Part shown: positions 37,503 through 46,947 of the stretch, piece after piece
Position numbering within the stretch: the first letter of the stretch is position 1
Layout of the letters: each line of letters opens with the position of its first letter
NCBI RefSeq assembly: GCF_000190415.1
Contig: NZ_AEWF01000007.1
Location: 1-64,000 of the forward strand
Length of the DNA: 64,000 nucleotides
Origin: Candidatus Odyssella thessalonicensis L13
Lineage (GTDB): Bacteria; Pseudomonadota; Alphaproteobacteria; Paracaedibacterales; Paracaedibacteraceae
Reading direction: 5' to 3'
Program-made: the position numbers and the translations under genes
Notes under the pieces: model-generated
Database searches by the model: none
What the model was told of the DNA's origin: nothing
The model's input: the letters and a program-made list of their open reading frames with translations, nothing else

Positions 37503-38747
37503 ATGCCAATTAAAATTTTAATGCCTGCTTTAAGCCCGACCATGACAGAGGGCAATCTAGTGCGTTGGTTGAAATCTGAAGGGGATAGTGTTAAGCCAGG
37601 ACAAATTATTGCCGAAATTGAAACTGATAAAGCCACTATGGAAGTTGAAGTTACTGATGAAGGCACCTTGGCTAAGATTTATGTCGCTGCTGGCAGTGAA
37701 AATGTCAAAGTTAACACTCTGATTGGGGCTATTCTGGAAGAAGATGAAGATCCATCAGCATTAGAAGGATTAGCGGCGGCAGCTCCAGCCGTTACAGCGA
37801 CTGCGCCTGCTGCAGCTGCAAAGGATAATTCCTCTTCAGCCCCTCAAGCAGTTAATTCTGGCCCGGTAAGGGCATCGGACGAGCGCGTATTTGCCAGTCC
37901 GCTGGCACGACGCTTAGCGGATCAAAATAATATGGACCTCAATTCTATTACCGGGACAGGGCCCCGAGGACGTATTGTTAAGGCTGATATTGAGGCCGCG
38001 GCTTCAGCACCGCGAAGCGGGGCTCAAACTATGCCATCTTCTGCCCCTGTGGCTTATGGCGATGCGGCCTATATTGAGATGCCACTCAATAATATGCGCA
38101 AAGTTATCGCTAAAAGATTAACGGAATCCAAACAGCAGGTGCCACATTTTTATCTGACTGTTGATTGCAACCTTGAGGCACTTTTGAAGCTGCGCTCTGA
38201 TCTGAATGCTCGTCTTGAAGATAGCAAATTATCCGTCAATGACTTTATTGTTAAGGCGACTGCGTTGGCATTAATGAAGGTTCCAGCGTCTAATGCTTCC
38301 TGGCATGAGACGCATATTCGCCAGTATCAAGCCGCTGATGTTTCTGTGGCAGTAGCCATTGAGGGCGGGCTTGTTACGCCTGTGGTTCGCAGTGCTCACT
38401 TGAAATCCCTGAAAGAGATCTCTGCTGAGGTTAAATCATTAGCTGAGCGGGCGCGGGCAGGTAAGCTCATGCCCGAAGATTACCAAGGCGGATCCTTTAC
38501 AATTTCTAATTTGGGTATGTACGGAATTCGCCAGTTTGCGGCCATCATTAATCCCCCCCAAGCATGTATTATGGCAGTCGGGGCCGGTGAACAGAGAGCC
38601 GTTGTGGCAGAAGGGCAAGTAAAAATTGCAACCATGATGACCTGTACTTTATCTGCCGATCATCGAGTGGTTGATGGGGCAGTGGGGGCCAACTTCCTGG
38701 CAGCCTTCAAAGAATTTATTGAAGACCCATTAAGGCTCCTAATCTAG
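37503..38747 (+). CDS. pdhC: Pyruvate dehydrogenase E2 (dihydrolipoyl acetyltransferase)
   Basis: 414-residue core of the complex. A single lipoyl domain (1-80) carries lipoylation lysine K43 in ETDKATMEVE. An Ala/Pro-rich linker follows, then a peripheral subunit-binding domain (about 127-163, VFASPLARRLADQ...GRIVKADIE) and a catalytic domain ending with the active-site motif DHRVVDGAVGA. The short linker and single lipoyl domain match alphaproteobacterial enzymes. It requires LipA, encoded at 49-50 kb. An intrinsic terminator follows. Confidence 0.94.
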   Translation: MPIKILMPALSPTMTEGNLVRWLKSEGDSVKPGQIIAEIETDKATMEVEVTDEGTLAKIYVAAGSENVKVNTLIGAILEEDEDPSALEGLAAAAPAVTATAPAAAAKDNSSSAPQAVNSGPVRASDERVFASPLARRLADQNNMDLNSITGTGPRGRIVKADIEAAASAPRSGAQTMPSSAPVAYGDAAYIEMPLNNMRKVIAKRLTESKQQVPHFYLTVDCNLEALLKLRSDLNARLEDSKLSVNDFIVKATALALMKVPASNASWHETHIRQYQAADVSVAVAIEGGLVTPVVRSAHLKSLKEISAEVKSLAERARAGKLMPEDYQGGSFTISNLGMYGIRQFAAIINPPQACIMAVGAGEQRAVVAEGQVKIATMMTCTLSADHRVVDGAVGANFLAAFKEFIEDPLRLLI

Positions 38748-38769
38748 GTCTAGAGGACAGGATAGAAAG

Positions 38770-38807
38770 AAGCTCAGGCCATTTAAAGGGCACCTGAGCT
38801 TTTTTAT
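38770..38807 (+). terminator. Intrinsic terminator of pdhABC
   Basis: Nine-bp stem AAGCTCAGG/CCTGAGCTT (38770-38778 with 38793-38801) followed by TTTTTATT. It lies 20 bases after the pdhC stop. Confidence 0.9.
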
Positions 38808-38941
38808 TGTCCAAGGATGAGCCCGATGGCCTAGGTGTCCAGATAGAACCAATGCTGTACAGCAACTCATTCCTCTAATACTAAAGCGAAGCGAGCTGGA
38901 TAGCCTTAAGTTTTATCCAGGCCTCATTCCTAAACTTCCCC

Positions 38942-41485
38942 TTACTGATGCTCAGACTGCGAAGCTCTAGCATAATAAGGTGAGGACTGTCTAAACCTTA
39001 AAGAGCGCTCGTTTAGCAGCTCTCGTTTCAGCTGTTCATTTTCGTTCTTAAGGACTTGATTGGCGACGCTAAGCTGATAAACTTGATTGCGGGCTTGCTC
39101 AGCCTCAGCTTGAATGTTGGAGATCTTGTTACACAGATGGGTGAAGAAATCAAACATGCCCTCTTTGCTAAGATTTAAGAACTCAGTTAACAGGGGAGGG
39201 GTAGCGTCGCCTTCACTTTGCGATCTAGCCTCTATGGCAATAGCTGGCTTAGTTGCTTGCTCCAAGACCGATGGCGGTACCTCCTCTGTCCCAATAGCGG
39301 TTGTTAAATCTGTTACCATTGATGACTCACTAACAACATCTTCTGCGCTCTTCTGGGTGGATGAACGTTGTTGCATATCAGCTTGAGAGGCCTCACTCAT
39401 CACGCTGCTGCGACCAGGCTCTTCCGTTTGATGAGACAGGACATCAGCCTCATGGTGCCTGGTTAACTGTTCCTCAGAGATTGCAATATTAGAAAGATCA
39501 CTTTCTTGCTCACTCTTAATATCGACAAGATTAGAAAGTGATAACTCTACGGTTGGTTCTTTGTCCGGACCTTGAATTTCTACTGTTTTCTCAGCGTCGA
39601 CAGCTGCCGTATTCAATAGTGCCTCTTCTTGAACTGCTATTTGAGCGGTTGCGTCCTCGTTAGGATTAATTGAGGTCCTAGCAGCAATAGCTGCGTTGGC
39701 GAGGGCAGCCTTCTTCCTGGCTCGTCGCTGATTGCGGTTGTTCCCTTTCTTGGGTGGTTCGGTGCTGCTCTGTGGGGAACTAGCCGTTGCTGGCTCGGCA
39801 CTGATAGGGGCAGTCTCCTTGTCTGAGCTCTGCGAATTTAAGAGCAGCTGTTCTCCGGCAGGCTGGTGTCTTTGGTCTGTCGCATCTACTTTGTTGGTTT
39901 CACCAGAGTGAGAGGCATTAAGACCTTGTGGCTGTTCTCTGGGAGAAGACTGATCTTGCTGAGCAAAGCCTTGGCTATCAGCAAGTTTGGAACTTCCTGA
40001 CATCTGGGCGTTCGGTTGCTTAGATGTTATCTTTTTGTTCCTCTTCCCCCTTTTTTTGCGGCTTGTGCTTTTTGTAGCTTCCTCAGAAGTATCCTCAACC
40101 TTGAGGACTGGTAAGGTAGATTGTTGAGGAAGGATATTAATCTCCCTTGTATGCATAAGCAGCGATAGAATTGTTTCTTCCGGTAAGAGGATATCTGCAG
40201 CCACAGCTAAGTAATTCGAAAATTCCTGCTTTAAAATAGGTGAGGCTTTGGCTTCGATCTGGGCTTGGTGAAGGCTAACTTGGTGTATTTTAGGCTGAAG
40301 CTTCTTTAATTCTAAGATGAACTGCTGCTTTTTAAATTCTTTGTCAGTTAATTCTAATGTGCGAAAAACATCAAAAGCATTCTTATCCGACATATGCTGC
40401 TTGAGCTCATATAAAATGCGAAGACTAGGTTCTTTAAGATCCAGCCAGAGATTAACAGCTGTCAGATCAACTAAAAGCTCCAAAGGGGCAAAAGGATTGG
40501 CACAGCATTCTTCAAGCTTATCTTTTAATTCCTTTAATTGTTTGGTTATAGCGAGCTCTTGGGCCTCTTTGTATTTGTGAACTAGGCTATCCATAAATGG
40601 TTTAGCAACAGAATAGCGAAGCTCTTCATAGAGATATCTCTTGAGGTGATTTTCTGGCATAACATTTTCTAGCAAGGAAACAACGCTCTCTAGCTCTGAG
40701 AGCGAATAATGGTGCAACACTAAAGGGAGAATCTGTTTCCGAAGGGCCTTTTCTCCTAGAACTTGATATCTTATGTCATATGCATCTTCACCATCTATAG
40801 TGCCCGTTAAATCGGTTACAGAAAAGCATGCATTTAAGTAGGCTTGTGCTGCGGCATAATATTGCTGCTTTTTGAAAGCATCCTTTCTAGCTAGCAAATG
40901 ACCGAAGCGGACACATTCTTCTAGATTGCCGGTAGCATGGTTAAAGAGAACTAAGGTATATAAAACTTCCTCATTAATAGGCTTTGCTGCCACCTTATCG
41001 AAGAAGATCTTTGCTTGCTCTGGCTGTGAAGCTGCCCAATAAGTCAGCCCAGCTCTTGCTAGCTGCAATTGTTGCCGCAGAGGGTCAGAGCAGTCCGTCA
41101 GCGCAAACACAGTGGCAAGTTTGCCCCAGATTTCTGTTTTAGAAAAAGGATCACGTAGAGCTGGTGAGGTCTGTAAGTTGTTGATAATCTGATGATAACG
41201 ATGTAGAGCAGTTAAAGGCTTATCCATAAAAAACTTGACAATATAGTCAACACGGCCATCAACAAAATCTGTGAGTAATCGAAGAACATTCTGGCGTGAA
41301 TAAACATTCAGAAAAGAAAGATCGAGGTCGGAGGATAGCATAAGGGTAGCATTGTGTAGCGGGCTTATTTGTTGCGAAGAGGCCGCCATACTAGGAATAT
41401 AGGTGGGGGTTTCAACCGCAGTGGCACTGGAAAACGCGAAAAGCGCAGGACTCAAAAGTGAGCCAAGTAAAAGAAGTGTTTTCAT
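38942..41485 (-). CDS. Large exported protein with basic clusters and coiled coil
   Basis: 847 residues with an N-terminal signal peptide (about 1-23). Residues 50-450 are an alpha-helical, TPR-like region (repeated AQAYL, ARAGLTYWAASQPEQA patterns). Residues 465-780 are low-complexity, rich in Ser, Gln, Glu and Ala, and contain two strongly basic clusters, SRKKRGKRNKK (475-485) and RNQRRARKK (584-592). Residues 785-832 form a coiled coil (QLSVANQVLKNENEQLKREL). The basic clusters resemble eukaryotic nuclear localisation signals. With export this raises the possibility of a nucleus-targeted effector, which is inference. No family is recognised. A run of ten G lies 264 bases upstream of the start. 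Confidence 0.65.
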   Translation of the reverse strand: MKTLLLLGSLLSPALFAFSSATAVETPTYIPSMAASSQQISPLHNATLMLSSDLDLSFLNVYSRQNVLRLLTDFVDGRVDYIVKFFMDKPLTALHRYHQIINNLQTSPALRDPFSKTEIWGKLATVFALTDCSDPLRQQLQLARAGLTYWAASQPEQAKIFFDKVAAKPINEEVLYTLVLFNHATGNLEECVRFGHLLARKDAFKKQQYYAAAQAYLNACFSVTDLTGTIDGEDAYDIRYQVLGEKALRKQILPLVLHHYSLSELESVVSLLENVMPENHLKRYLYEELRYSVAKPFMDSLVHKYKEAQELAITKQLKELKDKLEECCANPFAPLELLVDLTAVNLWLDLKEPSLRILYELKQHMSDKNAFDVFRTLELTDKEFKKQQFILELKKLQPKIHQVSLHQAQIEAKASPILKQEFSNYLAVAADILLPEETILSLLMHTREINILPQQSTLPVLKVEDTSEEATKSTSRKKRGKRNKKITSKQPNAQMSGSSKLADSQGFAQQDQSSPREQPQGLNASHSGETNKVDATDQRHQPAGEQLLLNSQSSDKETAPISAEPATASSPQSSTEPPKKGNNRNQRRARKKAALANAAIAARTSINPNEDATAQIAVQEEALLNTAAVDAEKTVEIQGPDKEPTVELSLSNLVDIKSEQESDLSNIAISEEQLTRHHEADVLSHQTEEPGRSSVMSEASQADMQQRSSTQKSAEDVVSESSMVTDLTTAIGTEEVPPSVLEQATKPAIAIEARSQSEGDATPPLLTEFLNLSKEGMFDFFTHLCNKISNIQAEAEQARNQVYQLSVANQVLKNENEQLKRELLNERSLRFRQSSPYYARASQSEHQ

Positions 41486-41851
41486 GGTGTGTCTCTTATT
41501 TTTAGGGGCTAGGCTGCCGTTGTTATCATATCAATTGCTGCTCATTTAACTTACCCCACTAGTATAACGTCGGAGAGAGGTAAGTTTGAAGCTATTTACT
41601 TATAAAATATCTTAATATTATTTAAGGACGAGAGCGCCAAGTTTCCACTCATTTTTTACCTTAAATGTGATTTTGGCCAGGGGGTTAAAGGAGCCTAGGA
41701 TAGGTCTTATCTTAATTGGCAACTCAAGAGCCAAGCAATTAAAGGAAAGGGGGGGGGGTAAGCTTGTACAGCTATCAGGAGGTTAGGGGAATGCTAAGGC
41801 GAGATATAAAGGGGGTAGGAGTAAAATTATGCTGCTCCCTTGAGGTATTTG
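41486..41851. other. Intergenic region with a ten-G tract
   Basis: There is no gene. It separates two minus-strand secreted-protein genes and contains an uninterrupted run of ten G at 41749-41758, upstream of the 847-residue protein gene. I see no clear promoter boxes around it. Confidence 0.5.
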
Positions 41852-42256
41852 TTAGTAGGGGTAGTAATGATGACGGGGTCTGTCGGGTAATGTAATCACC
41901 GGCTTTCTGTGGTAAGAATCAGGTAATATAATCACCGGCTCTCTGTAATGAGAATAATGAGGCTTTCTCTTTTCAAGAACAAAAGAGCCAAACTTCTTGC
42001 CGCTAACGCGGCGAGTATAAATACAGACCTTCTTAAAGTCATGGGATCGTTCAGCGATCTCAACAATGGCAGGCTGGGTCGACTTAATGGCGAAGCCTGG
42101 TTTTTGCCGATGCTTTATTTTATAAGTGACGCCATCTATGGTCATAGTTGCGTAATCATTATTGAGAGTCTCGCGAAAAGCTTGCGGGTCTAAAGCGGGG
42201 CACTTAGCTTCAACAGTTGCAATAATTAAGGGTAAAACCAACAGATATCGTGTCAT
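41852..42256 (-). CDS. Small exported protein, tandem paralogue 1
   Basis: 134 residues with a signal peptide (about 1-17). The mature part begins with a cysteine (KCPALDPQAF) and contains IDGVTYKIKHRQ, KKVCIYTRRVSGKKFGSFVL, and a C-terminal tail rich in Pro, His and Tyr. The tail repeats PVIILPD/PVITLPD, from a nearly repeated 30-base DNA segment at 41880-41945. It shares this whole layout with the gene at 42476-42961, so the two are tandem duplicates. The two cysteines could form a disulphide in the periplasm. The function is unknown. Confidence 0.6.
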   Translation of the reverse strand: MTRYLLVLPLIIATVEAKCPALDPQAFRETLNNDYATMTIDGVTYKIKHRQKPGFAIKSTQPAIVEIAERSHDFKKVCIYTRRVSGKKFGSFVLEKRKPHYSHYREPVIILPDSYHRKPVITLPDRPRHHYYPY

Positions 42257-42475
42257 TTGCGTTTCCTACCTTTCCTTAACCATAAAGCTTAAACTGTACA
42301 AAATGCTAACCGTGCAAAAAGAATAATAGTGCACAAGGGTTAATAATATCTTAATAGTTTTAAATTCACCTCTTTTAATAATAGAGGGCTTCTATCTAGA
42401 AATACCCGTGCCACCTGCTGTTATGAGCTCTCAGAGCTTTTTGTCCTAAACCCTAGGTCGACCAATCACGCTTCG

Positions 42476-42961
42476 CTAGTAATGGCGATGCCTTCCATAA
42501 GGTCCAGGATGAGGGCGCGGGCCGAGAATGACAGGACCGCCATAAGCGAACGGTGCCGGCCGATAAATTACGGGGGGTCTGTCCTCATACATAAGCGGTG
42601 GGGCGGAATCTTCTACAATAACTACCCTTTTCTTTTTGGCCTGGTCTTCGGCGTGCATATAAGTTTTTCTAACTTGCCGCAGTGTAAATGTCCCTAATTT
42701 CACATTGCCAATCATCCGCGAATACCGGCATATTTTTTTGCCGTCGGCTTCCTTCTCTCTCATCTTTAGAAGCGGCGGAGACGAAGACTGGATGGTATAG
42801 TTAGGAATTTTCCGTTTGTAAATTGAGTAAAGCTTGCCGTCTATAATGGCTTCCTCTTTATTGCTATGAAGAATGTCCGCAAACTCTTGTAAGGTAAGGT
42901 TAGGGCAGCGGGCCTGACTCAGGCTTAAGGCTAGGGTCAGCGTAAAAAGAATTCTTAACAT
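42476..42961 (-). CDS. Small exported protein, tandem paralogue 2
   Basis: 161 residues from ATG 42961, with GAGGA 8 bases upstream; the open frame reaches an unlikely TTG at 42976. A signal peptide (about 1-17) is followed by RCPNLTLQEF, IIDGKLYSIYKR, KKICRYSRMIGNVKLGTFTL and a Pro/Tyr/His-rich tail (PVILGPRPHPGPYGRHRHY). Conserved with paralogue 1: CP-x-L, IDG-x2-Y, KK-x-C-x-Y-x-R and G-x-F-x-L. No known domain is recognised. Confidence 0.6.
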   Translation of the reverse strand: MLRILFTLTLALSLSQARCPNLTLQEFADILHSNKEEAIIDGKLYSIYKRKIPNYTIQSSSPPLLKMREKEADGKKICRYSRMIGNVKLGTFTLRQVRKTYMHAEDQAKKKRVVIVEDSAPPLMYEDRPPVIYRPAPFAYGGPVILGPRPHPGPYGRHRHY

Positions 42962-43078
42962 TACGATCGTCCTCAATTGGCTGTGGTGGGATTAGTATAA
43001 GACAAGGAGTATTAATAATTTATGAGGACTGTAAGATTAAGGTTAGCCTACTAGAATCTACTCGATGGACTGAGTCAC

Positions 43079-43843
43079 TCAAAGGTCAATTTCCCCTTTA
43101 AAGACAACTGTAGCTGACCCAGACATCTGGATACCCTCAGCAGTTACCACAATATCGAGGTTGCCACCCAGTTGTTTGACCTTGACGGGGCCGTGAATGA
43201 GATGGCGCTGGTGCGCTAAGGCGGCGGTGGCACAGGCTGCCGTACCGCACGCGCCAGTATAGCCGGCACCGCGTTCCCATGTCTTAAGGTCGATGTGCTC
43301 AGGCCAAAGTTGGGCAATTGAAACATTGACCCGTTGCGGAAAGGCAGGATGGTATTCTAGCTGAGGGCCGATAGCTTCAATGTCAAGGTGATCAATCCCC
43401 GTCACAAAGGCAATCAAATGTGGATTGCCGATATCAACGGCCCCCCATGGACCGTGCTGAGAGGGGAGTAGTGGTGCTTCAATGTCAGCCACGCTTGCGG
43501 CCCCCATATTAATGGTGGCGATGCCGTGGTCGTATTGACATGTGAGAGTCCGGCTTCGTGTCTTTAACTTAATATCTGAGAAGTGTGAGGTATCTTGGGC
43601 AAGTAAGCTGATAACAGCACGGCTACCGTTGCCACAAGCTTCGGCTTCGCTGCCATCGGGATTGTAAAACTGTACAGCGATTTCATGAGCCAGCGCTTGA
43701 CGCTGGAAAAAGATAACTTGATCACAGCCGATGCCTAAGCGTCGATGGGCAATCTGACAAATCTGGTGGGAATGAAGAGGGGGCTGTTCAATGATTACAA
43801 AGTCATTACCCAGGGCTTGGGCTTTGACAAAAGGGATCGCCAT
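43079..43843 (-). CDS. dapF: Diaminopimelate epimerase
   Basis: 254-residue cofactor-independent epimerase that converts LL- to meso-diaminopimelate for peptidoglycan and lysine. Both catalytic cysteines are present, in EACGNGSRA and GACGTAAC, one in each half of the pseudo-symmetric fold. The start is ATG 43843, since the upstream extension would begin with TTG. The tRNA-Thr gene ends 24 bases upstream on the same strand, so the two may share a transcript. An intact copy argues the organism still builds a cell wall. Confidence 0.93.
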   Translation of the reverse strand: MAIPFVKAQALGNDFVIIEQPPLHSHQICQIAHRRLGIGCDQVIFFQRQALAHEIAVQFYNPDGSEAEACGNGSRAVISLLAQDTSHFSDIKLKTRSRTLTCQYDHGIATINMGAASVADIEAPLLPSQHGPWGAVDIGNPHLIAFVTGIDHLDIEAIGPQLEYHPAFPQRVNVSIAQLWPEHIDLKTWERGAGYTGACGTAACATAALAHQRHLIHGPVKVKQLGGNLDIVVTAEGIQMSGSATVVFKGEIDL

Positions 43844-43866
43844 AGCAGTTCTCAAGGAAGAAAAGG

Positions 43867-43942
<76 letters not shown>

Positions 43943-44072
43943 AATATATTCAACCTATCAAATCTGAAGATTCTGTCAATAGTGATCTTTATCTAAGGCG
44001 CATTCAATCTGTACTTTTGGTCGTATTCCTGGTATTATTCCAAGAAATTGATATTAGAATAAAGAATTGCGT

Positions 44073-44435
44073 ATGTCCTCGATGATTGAGTCGCCCGCCG
44101 ACCTTAAAGAATTTATTATAAAGCTTTTAGACGATAAGAAAGCAGAGCAGATCGTGACAATTGATCTCAAAGGTAAATCGTCTATTGCCGATTTCTTGCT
44201 GATTGCTTCCGGTAATTCCGCCCGTCAGGTCGGCGCTTTGGCTGATTCTGTATATCGTGAATTAAAGGGAATTGGACTTAAGCCCAAAATAGAAGGTATG
44301 CCGCAATGCGACTGGGTTATCGTCGATGCCGGCGATATTGTGGTCCATTTATTCCGTCCTGAAGTTCGCAGTTTCTATAATCTGGAAAAAATGTGGGGTG
44401 TTGAAGTCCCTCCTTCGAGCTCTCTTTCCGTTTAG
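44073..44435 (+). CDS. rsfS: Ribosomal silencing factor RsfS
   Basis: 120-residue Iojap-family protein that binds ribosomal protein uL14 and blocks subunit joining during starvation. The family patterns IDLKGKSSIADFLLIASGNSARQ and CDWVIVDAGDIVVHLFRPEVRSFYNLEKMW are clear. The open frame starts at TTG 44067; ATG 44073 is preferred, with ATG 44082 as an alternative. rlmH follows immediately, the usual pairing. Confidence 0.92.
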   Translation: MSSMIESPADLKEFIIKLLDDKKAEQIVTIDLKGKSSIADFLLIASGNSARQVGALADSVYRELKGIGLKPKIEGMPQCDWVIVDAGDIVVHLFRPEVRSFYNLEKMWGVEVPPSSSLSV

Positions 44436-44894
44436 ATGAAGATCCGTTTAATCTGCATTGGCACCCTCAAGAAATCGCCAGAACTTGAGCTCATCAATGA
44501 ATATTTGAAGCGTTGCCGCTGGAAAATTGAGATTAAGGAACTGACGACGCGTTCAGATTTAACTGGCGAGAGCCTGAAACAATTTGAAGCCGACCAAATT
44601 CTGGGTCATCTTGCAGATAGTATACCTTTAATTGCTTTAGATGAACGGGGGCACAACCCCAGTAGTCGAGAGCTGGCTAAAACTTTCCAAGAGTTACAGA
44701 ATACGGGTCATTCGCAGGTCACGCTCTGTATCGGCGGGGCCGATGGCCTACATCAATCGGTTCGTGACCGCGCTTGGCAAATGATCAGTTTTGGCCGTTT
44801 AACTTGGCCGCATATGCTGGTGCGAGTGATGCTCATGGAGCAACTGTATCGCGTTCAACAAATCCTCTCTGGTCACCCGTATCATCGGGATTAA
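44436..44894 (+). CDS. rlmH: 23S rRNA pseudouridine-1915 N3-methyltransferase RlmH
   Basis: 152-residue SPOUT methyltransferase that methylates pseudouridine 1915 in helix 69 of 23S rRNA, acting on assembled 70S ribosomes. The knot-forming segments LIALDERGHNPSSRE, CIGGADGLHQSVRDRA and C-terminal GHPYHR are intact. Its ATG directly abuts the rsfS stop codon, so translation is coupled. Confidence 0.94.
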   Translation: MKIRLICIGTLKKSPELELINEYLKRCRWKIEIKELTTRSDLTGESLKQFEADQILGHLADSIPLIALDERGHNPSSRELAKTFQELQNTGHSQVTLCIGGADGLHQSVRDRAWQMISFGRLTWPHMLVRVMLMEQLYRVQQILSGHPYHRD

Positions 44895-45073
44895 AGAGAA
44901 CCCCTTCTTTAAGAAGTGAGGAGAACAAAAGTGTTTTAAAGAGAAGATCTGCTTTAATTATGCTGTTTAAGCCCTGGCTAGCGCAGCTGTTCAACTCTTA
45001 AGTAAGAGTATCTTTTCTTCAGTGTCTCTTTTCAGAAGGTCTTTAAGAGAGAGGCGGACACAAATAATTACTT

Positions 45074-46661
45074 TTAATACTCAATCCGATGGCTAAAACG
45101 CTTTACAAGCTCTTTATTTCGCTTAGTAAGAGAGTTATTTTTCAGTATTAATTGTTTAATAGTAGGATTTTCCTGAAGAAGATTCAAAAGCTTTACATTT
45201 AAAGTATTTTCGCCATATATATAGTCTCCGTAATAGACACCAGCAAGATCATTACTGCTTAAATCAAGGTAAGTCAGCGTAAAATTATCGGTAAGCCCCT
45301 GCTGAATTAAAATCTTTACACCTTCATCATAGATATTATTCGTGGCTAAATTAAGATATTGCAGCTTAGTATTTACTTTTAATGCTGTAGCTAGACTTGG
45401 CATTCCTTTATACTGCAGCTTATTCATACTCACATCAAGACGAGTAAGAGAGGGGTTATTCATCAGCAAGTCAGCAAGAGATTTTATTCCTTCAGGACCA
45501 ATCTTATTACTAGCTAAACTTAAGTGTTTGAGAAAAGTGATGCCTGTGAAGGATTCAACAAATACTTTGATCCCTTCAGGGCCGATATTATTACTAGCTA
45601 AATTTAATCTTTCCAGAAAAGTACTGCCTGTGAAGGACTCACCAAATACTTTGATGCCCTCCGGCCCTAGAGTATTACATTTTAAGCTTAAATGCCGAAG
45701 CGATTGTGTCTCTTTAAGGGCCTCTAAAAGAATCTTAAGTCCCTCTGGCGTTAGGCTTACAGAGTTAAGCTTAAGGGTTTTTAAATTTTTATTGCTCTTA
45801 ATATAAGCGGCCAGGCCTTTAATACTCTCAAGGCTTAGAGGATTATCGCTTAGGTCAAGGGAGCGGAGAGAGGGATAAGATTCTAAAGAATAAATAATGG
45901 TTGCTAGTCCTTTTGAATCAAGGTCCAGTTTTGCTAACTTTAAGCGCTGTAGAGTCATGTTTGACTTAAGCGCTTGCATAATTACTCTAACACCATCCCC
46001 CCCCAAGCTGTTGATTTTTTAAAACCAGGGTAGTCAACAAAGGAGCTGAGTGAAGAATGTTCGCAACTAACGGGGCATCTTGCTCCGGCATTTTATTATT
46101 AATTAATTCTAAAGAGTTTAGGTTGCCTAGATAAGGAGTATTAGCTAAGTAATTCATCCTTGCAAGAAACTTTGATCTGAATGCACTAAAGGCAAAGTAA
46201 AGTTCCCTAATATTAAAAATAAAGCGACGTGTATCTATAGGAAGGCTTGACAATTGCTTAGCTTCCTCAATGGTGTTTAGGTGCACGACCCTCCTTAAAT
46301 AAGGAAATCTTGCTAACTTTTCTTGGATTGCTTCTTTATTTAAGTCTGCCACTTTCAGATTAAGAAAAGTGCGTGATGCTTCCCTCAGATCTTTAGTCAG
46401 CTGGTTAGTAAACTTAGAGGTTAAAGCTAGTTGCCCTAAAGTCTGAACATCGGTAAAAGAACAAATATGGTGCAAAATTTCAGGTGGAAGCTCCAATTCA
46501 TCTTGTTCTGTCGCCATAGGCATCAATGCGGATGATTCTTCTTGAGTTTCAATGGCCATGGGGTGAGGGCCCGATTCATTGGGGTTTAAAATCTCTGATG
46601 CGCCAGCTAGGGAGGTAGTAATTACTGATCTGAGAAGGAGTAAAGAGAGGGCATTTTTCAT
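45074..46661 (-). pseudogene. F-box/leucine-rich-repeat exported protein, frameshifted at G8
   Basis: Two overlapping frames form one gene. The upstream part (46661 to 45987) encodes a signal peptide (about 1-20), an F-box (about 57-92, LELPPEILHHICSF...LALTSKFTNQL) and the first repeats, then ends prematurely after LGGGWC. The downstream part (46006 to 45074) encodes about nine RI-like leucine-rich repeats of 28 residues. A run of eight G on the coding strand (45997-46004) lies exactly at the junction. With seven G the frames join as QQLGGDGVRVIMQAL, a perfect repeat, giving 528 residues. F-box proteins recruit SCF ubiquitin ligase in eukaryotes and are used as effectors by intracellular bacteria. 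It may be phase-variable, rescued by slippage, dead, or a sequencing error. Confidence 0.75.
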
Positions 46662-46947
46662 TATAAATTTTCCCAATAAAATAGTTGAACGTAAATTACT
46701 AGGAATACGTTAAATTTTAATTCTTAAAATTCTAGGGAGCTACTAAAAGGGAATAATAATAGTAAAGTATAAAAAGGTAAAGCTTTTTAATTATTAAAGG
46801 CAAAGTGATTTTTTAGTAAGTCGTATATTATTGCTCAACGTCACAAAACATTCAAAAGACAGCGCAATAAGAATGAGCAGCCTTAAAATTAAAACGCCCA
46901 TTAATGATAGGTCATCAATGAGCGTACTGTTATAACTGGAGCTCAGA

